Assembly: GCF_029977985.1 (NCBI RefSeq)
Contig: NZ_JARKOT010000006.1
Coordinates: 1-59,324, forward strand
Direction: 5' to 3'
Length of the DNA stretch: 59,324 nt
Source of the DNA: Propioniciclava sp.
Lineage (GTDB): Bacteria; Actinomycetota; Actinomycetes; Propionibacteriales; Propionibacteriaceae
Part shown: positions 55,616-59,324 of the stretch, piece after piece
How the letters are laid out: every line of letters begins with the position of its first letter
How positions within the stretch are numbered: position 1 is the stretch's first letter
Notes under the pieces: generated by a model
Told to the model about the DNA's origin: nothing
The model's input: only the letters and a program-made list of their open reading frames with translations
Databases searched by the model: none
Translations under genes and position numbers: made by a program

Positions 55616-56683
55616 TCACTCGCTCAGGTGCGCGTTGGTCATCGCCAGTGCTGGATCGACGGCGGAGTCCACCAGGCCCGCGTCCAGCATGAAAGTCGTC
55701 ATGTCCTGCCACGCCTGCGGGTCCATTCTGCCCGTCACGGTGGTTCCGTCGGGCGCCCACAGCGGGATCGTCGCGTCCAGGGTGGCCGACGCCGCCGCCT
55801 CCGCCCCCGCCTCGCTGAGAGTGGGGATCTGGGCGCGCGAGCTCTCGACGGCGCTCGCCGGGGCGTCCACCGTGGCCTGGACGCCCTTGACCATGCCGAC
55901 GGCGACCGCGGTCGCGGCGTCCGGATTCGCGTCGAGGAACGCCCGCGTCGTGGCGAGGACGATGCTGACCAGCGGCACCTGACCCGACGCCGTCAGCGGG
56001 ATCGTGCGCGTGGGGATCCCCGCCTGTTCGAACTGCACCGCGTCGTTGTTGGCGAAGCCGATGATGGCTTCCACCTGGCCGGTGGTGAGAGCGGCCTGCT
56101 GAGTGTAGCCGATCTCCTGCACGAGCACGTCGCTCTCGGTGAGGCCCGCCCCGTGCAACAGAGCCTTGAGGCCGAAGTAGGTCTCCCCCGACCGGCCGGG
56201 GAGGCCGATGCTGCGGCCCGCCAGATCGGCGGCCGTCTGCACGGGAGATGCCTCCGGCACGATCGCCACCACCGGATAGGCGTGGTAGTACTGGCCGATC
56301 GCCACCACGTCCATGCCCTGCGCGCGCGCCTGGACGACCTCGTCGCCGCCCGCGATCACGAAGTCCTCCTGCCCGGCGACCAGCGCGGTGAACAGGCCCT
56401 CCTTGGCGCCGTGGTGGCGCAACGTCGCCTGCACGCCGCTGAACAGGCCGTTCGCCTCCGCCACGTAGAAGGGCGCGAATTGGATGTTGGGGATGTAGGT
56501 GAGCCCGATCGTCACCGCCGGGTCGGACGCCGTCGTCGTGGGCCGGTACGGCTGCTGCGCACAGCCGGCGACGGCGCCGGCCGCGAGCAGGCCGAGGCCG
56601 CCCGCCAGAACAGCCCGCCGGGAAAGCTCGCCGGGACGGGCGAGACGGGCGCGAGCGAGGGCTCGGTCGTGGGAACGCGGCAT
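55616..56683 (-). CDS. RibY-like ABC substrate-binding lipoprotein (NMT1/THI5 family)
   Basis: A 355-residue exported lipoprotein: twin-arginine start (LSRRAVLAGG) and lipobox AVAGC with Cys41. The mature part is an NMT1/THI5-like binding protein (TIGLTYIPNIQFAPFYVAEANGLF, EDFVIAGGDEVV, GRSIGLPGRSGETYFGLKALL). Such proteins bind thiamine precursors or riboflavin. The FMN riboswitch at the head of the operon favours riboflavin, as in RibXY. It begins 3 bases after the permease gene ends. Confidence 0.83.
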   Translation of the reverse strand: MPRSHDRALARARLARPGELSRRAVLAGGLGLLAAGAVAGCAQQPYRPTTTASDPAVTIGLTYIPNIQFAPFYVAEANGLFSGVQATLRHHGAKEGLFTALVAGQEDFVIAGGDEVVQARAQGMDVVAIGQYYHAYPVVAIVPEASPVQTAADLAGRSIGLPGRSGETYFGLKALLHGAGLTESDVLVQEIGYTQQAALTTGQVEAIIGFANNDAVQFEQAGIPTRTIPLTASGQVPLVSIVLATTRAFLDANPDAATAVAVGMVKGVQATVDAPASAVESSRAQIPTLSEAGAEAAASATLDATIPLWAPDGTTVTGRMDPQAWQDMTTFMLDAGLVDSAVDPALAMTNAHLSE

Positions 56684-56686
56684 GGA

Positions 56687-57523
56687 TCAACCTTTCTCTT
56701 GGTTCTCGAGGACGAGAGCGAGGGCGTCGACGTCGGTGCCGGTGTGGCCGTCCGGGTCGACGAGGCGGCGCGCCCGGGCCTCCCAGGCGCGGACGAGGGC
56801 GTACAGGCCGGAGGCCATGACGCACAAGACGACGATGGTGCCCATCATCCCGGCGGTGTTGACGGCGTCACGCTGCGCGGTGAGCAACTGGCCCAGACCG
56901 CGGCCACCCATCACCATCTCGCCCACGACGGCGCCGGTGACGCTCAGGGCGAACCCGTTCCGGACGCCGGCGAGCATGGTGGGCAGCGCCAACGGCAGCT
57001 CGATGTGCGTGAGCAACGCGGCGCTGCTCGCGCCGTCGACCCGCGCTGCGGCGATCACGGACGGATCGACCAGCGACAGGCCCACCACCGAGCTGACGAG
57101 GATCGGGAAGAACACGAGCAGGGCGCAGAGCATCATGATCGGACCGATCCCGTAGCCGACCCACAAGACGATGAGGGGCGCCAGCGCGATCGCCGGGATC
57201 GCCTGGGTCGCCCCGAGCAGGGGCGACACGGCGGCGTCCAACAGGGGCAACCGATGGATCGCGATGGCGAGCGGGATCGCAACCGCCACCCCGACGATGC
57301 AGCCACCGACCGCCTCGACCAGCGTCTCGCCGATGAACGGCCAGATCGCCGGGTTGGTGAGGGAGCCCACGAGGTGGGCGACGACGGCGTCCGGCCCGGG
57401 GAGGAGATAAGCGGGCACGCCTGTGAATCGCACGGCGAGCCACCAGGCCGTCAGCAGCAGGGAGACGAACACCCACGGCGCGGCGCGCCGGCGGCGGCGG
57501 CTGCGGGCCGTGTGTGTGCGCAT
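56687..57523 (-). CDS. RibX-like ABC transporter permease
   Basis: A 278-residue inner-membrane permease with six spans. The ATPase-contacting EAA loop is AARVDGASSAALLTHIELPLALP, followed by GVRNGFALSVTGAVVGEMV. It is the first gene behind the FMN riboswitch, about 100 bases downstream, with GGAGGAAGG before the ATG. Together with the binding protein it looks like a riboflavin importer; the operon has no ATPase gene, so a shared one is needed. Confidence 0.85.
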   Translation of the reverse strand: MRTHTARSRRRRRAAPWVFVSLLLTAWWLAVRFTGVPAYLLPGPDAVVAHLVGSLTNPAIWPFIGETLVEAVGGCIVGVAVAIPLAIAIHRLPLLDAAVSPLLGATQAIPAIALAPLIVLWVGYGIGPIMMLCALLVFFPILVSSVVGLSLVDPSVIAAARVDGASSAALLTHIELPLALPTMLAGVRNGFALSVTGAVVGEMVMGGRGLGQLLTAQRDAVNTAGMMGTIVVLCVMASGLYALVRAWEARARRLVDPDGHTGTDVDALALVLENQEKG

Positions 57524-57621
57524 GGCCTTCCTCCCGGGTCGCGGCCCGGGGCGCGGTCGCGGGAGGACAGGCGGACGCCGCCGCGCGTGGAGACGCGCGA
57601 CGACGCGAGCCACGTGCTGCC

Positions 57622-57740
57622 TCCCATCCGGACTTTCACCGTCGGTACCGGAATTCCACCGGATCAACCCCGCCCGCGCCTCAGCGCGTGCGGGGGTCGC
57701 GGACTCTCACCGCCGGTTCGGACTTGCACCGACCCCGGAG
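57622..57740 (-). promoter_or_regulatory. FMN riboswitch (RFN element)
   Basis: On the minus strand the element reads, in order, CCGGGGTCGGTGCAAGTCCG, AACCGGCGGTGAGAGTCCGC, GACCCCCGC, a variable GC hairpin, TTGATCCGGTGGAATTCCGG, TACCGACGGTGAAAGTCCGG and ATGGGAG. These are the conserved blocks of the RFN consensus. It precedes the ribX-like gene and should repress import when FMN is plentiful, by blocking transcription or translation. Confidence 0.92.
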
Positions 57741-57783
57741 CACGTTTCGTGTCGTGACGCATCGTAGCGCCTCGGGGCGTGAT

Positions 57784-58652
57784 TCAGCTGTGGGGATCGT
57801 CGGCGAGGCGGGCGAGGTCGGCTTCGGTGCCGTAGAAGACGTTGCGATCGAGGCCGTCCTCGATCGCACGCTGCCAGAACGCGGGCCGGTCCCAACCGGG
57901 AGGCAGAGCTTCGGGGGCGGCGCCGTGATCGTAGAGCCACAGGTGCTGACCGGGGCGCGCCGCGGGCTGGTCGCCGAGGCATTCGGCCCAAGTATCGGCC
58001 TTGACGTAGACGACCGGGAACCGGCCGGTGACGTCGGCGTAGGCGTCCGAGAAGTCCTGAACCCAGGCGCGCAACTGGGCTGGCGTGAGGTCGTAGCAGG
58101 GGTCGCCGGACGTGTTCTCCTCCAGGTCCAGGGCGCCCGGGAGCGTGCGGCCGTCGGGCGTCCAGCCGCCGCCGTTGCCGGCGAAGAACCTGGCCTGCGT
58201 CGCACCGTCCGAGCTGCCGGGGCGGGCGTAGTGGTAGCCGCCCACGAACAGTCCCTGGTCGCGCGCGCCGTCCGCCTGGGCCGCAAACGTGGGGCTGCGG
58301 TGCTCGTGCCCTCCGTGGCCTTGACGTAAGCGAACCGGTGGCCCGCGGCACGGAGTGCAGCCCAGTCCACCTCAGGGTTGTAGCGCGACACGTCCACGCC
58401 GGCCACGGTCGGTCCTGTTCGCCAGTCGGTGGGAGCGGGGATGGGTGTCGGGGTGGTGGGGGTGGTGAGGGCGGGCGTCGGGGTGGACCCTTTGGGGGTC
58501 TCGGTTGACGGCTCGGGGTGTGTGGCGGTTGGGGGCGACGTTGTGGCGGAGCTGGGGGCGGACGAGGGCGTTCGTCCGAAACCCGGCGCGCATGCGGGCA
58601 GGAGCAACGCCAGCGCAACGGCGACGATCGTGCGCGGGGCGTCCCTGGTCAT
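57784..58652 (-). pseudogene. GH25 lysozyme-like lipoprotein, frameshifted
   Basis: The N-terminal part (58652 down to about 58303) encodes a signal peptide with lipobox LPAC (Cys21), a Pro/Thr-rich linker and the start of a GH25 muramidase domain (AGVDVSRYNPEVDWAALRAAGHRFAYVKATEGT). The rest of the domain (SPTFAAQADGARDQGLFVGGYHYARP, ALDLEEN, FPVVYVKADTW) continues in another frame to 57784. One base appears missing near 58302. It is either a real loss or a sequencing error. An intact protein would cut peptidoglycan outside the cell. The ATG is 6 bases after TACGCT. Confidence 0.75.
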
Positions 58653-58658
58653 GGGGCG

Positions 58659-58664
58659 AGCGTA
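58659..58664 (-). promoter_or_regulatory. -10 box of the GH25 lipoprotein gene
   Basis: TACGCT on the minus strand, 6 bases before the ATG at 58652. Confidence 0.4.
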
Positions 58665-58666
58665 GG

Positions 58667-58764
58667 CCCCGTGCGACGGTCCGGGGGCACCCCCGTGTTG
58701 CGGTTGGGGCTCACGAAGAGGGCGCTGCCGCCCCCACTTCGTGAGCCCCGACAGTCGCACGGGG
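58667..58764. repeat. nested palindromic element
   Basis: Outer arms CCCCGTGCGAC (58667-58677) and GTCGCACGGGG (58754-58764) are perfect complements. Inside lie a perfect 13-bp pair GGGGCTCACGAAG/CTTCGTGAGCCCC (58706-58718, 58737-58749) and a small GGGGG-CA-CCCCC hairpin (58683-58694). The inner stem could terminate the protease gene; the whole looks like a short mobile or REP-type element. Confidence 0.65.
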
Positions 58765-58820
58765 GCGTCCCCGATTGTCGCACGCCGCGTTCGGACGGGA
58801 CCCGCGGCGTCCGAGCAGCG

Positions 58821-59324
58821 TCAGCCGACGGTGACGGTGGCGGTCGCGCCCTGGGCGGTGGTGTACAGCGCCTGGGTGTTGCCGTTCAGCTTCGGCCCAT
58901 GCATGTAGCTCGAACCGGAGTAGCTGTAGCTGTTGACGCTCATCATCGTGCCCGTGCCGGCGGCGAAGCCCTGGAACCACGGGCCACCCGAGCAGCCCTG
59001 CGTCATGTTCGAGGTGACGCGGTAGGTGTTGTTGCCGTTGCGGGAGTCGTACCCGAGCGCGCCCTCACTGTAGGTGAGCACCTTGCCCGTGTAGGGCGCC
59101 GACGACGGGTAGCCGAACAGGTCGGTCTTGGCGTTGGTGGTGCCGGTCGCGAACGCGAAGTCGTACAGCGTCGCCTGCGCGGTGAACGCCGTCTGCGACG
59201 TGAAACCACGGTGCGCGACGAGAGCCTGCGCGGTCCAGCAGCCGTACCGGGTGTCGGCGCAGAACGAGCCGGAGGTCGTCAGGTTGACCGGGTTGGCGTC
59301 GTAGTCGGGAACGAACATCCAGTT
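58821..59324 (-). CDS. trypsin-like serine protease, partial
   Basis: The C-terminal 167 residues of a secreted S1-family protease running off the right edge. NWMFVPDYD begins the visible part, and LYDFAFATG and SNMTQGCSGGPWFQGF follow, with the nucleophile Ser in GCSGGPW. Two cysteines near CADTRYGC suggest a disulfide. Catalytic His and Asp and the signal peptide would lie outside the window or near its edge. It resembles the streptogrisin/V8-like proteases of actinobacteria. Confidence 0.8.
   Translation of the reverse strand, partial: NWMFVPDYDANPVNLTTSGSFCADTRYGCWTAQALVAHRGFTSQTAFTAQATLYDFAFATGTTNAKTDLFGYPSSAPYTGKVLTYSEGALGYDSRNGNNTYRVTSNMTQGCSGGPWFQGFAAGTGTMMSVNSYSYSGSSYMHGPKLNGNTQALYTTAQGATATVTVG

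Overview
High-GC (about 70%) actinobacterial chromosome, all core or metabolic genes. I see no phage, insertion sequence, CRISPR array or plasmid genes. The block tRNA-Trp, secE, nusG, rplK, rplA with MaoC-type dehydratases and rpmG nearby is a classic actinobacterial arrangement. A mycothiol-type glycosyltransferase, a complete 14-subunit NADH dehydrogenase and menaquinone genes including a MenJ-like prenyl reductase fit Propionibacteriales, perhaps Propionibacteriaceae. That family placement is inference.

Layout. 1-480: an rRNA-type promoter and leader on the minus strand, pointing off the left edge. 477-7016: translation and cell-envelope genes (rplA, rplK, nusG, secE, tRNA-Trp, murB, two MaoC dehydratases, mshA-like, rpmG). 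7063-12295: tRNA-Met, tRNA-Thr and tRNA-Tyr with an acetyltransferase, yajQ, a DUF1963 protein, an enoyl-CoA hydratase-family hydrolase and an MptB-like mannosyltransferase. 12340-13722: an unusual three-gene set of extra complex I-like subunits (B, C, I). 13732-19602: an assimilatory sulfate-reduction operon (sulfite reductase, cysH, cysD, cysN, TauE-type transporter) preceded by a cysteine attenuator leader peptide. 19663-22573: 2-oxoacid:ferredoxin oxidoreductase (korAB). 22795-29174: a VOC protein with a divergent HxlR regulator, a lipoprotein serpin, threonine synthase, an amidase and a polyprenyl diphosphate synthase. 29201-46068: nuoN to nuoA, headed by menJ. 46201-52315: an ABC exporter-like pair, menG, a RecB-like nuclease and menA. 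52366-55578: a small membrane protein and a two-component pair whose sensor has two tandem modules. 55616-57740: a riboflavin-type ABC permease and binding protein under an FMN riboswitch. 57784-59324: a frameshifted GH25 lysozyme lipoprotein and a partial trypsin-like protease.

How the genes work together. Complex I passes electrons from NADH to menaquinone. The window also carries genes for the quinone's prenyl tail, prenyl attachment, ring methylation and tail saturation. The sulfur operon reduces sulfate through APS to sulfide, and its sulfite reductase is a ferredoxin-dependent type. KorAB reduces ferredoxin, and the B-C-I module could be another electron-handling partner, but that link is only inferred. 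Many genes have a TANNNT -10 box 6-7 bases before the start codon, suggesting common leaderless transcription. The heptamer GGACGCC/GGCGTCC is strikingly over-represented.
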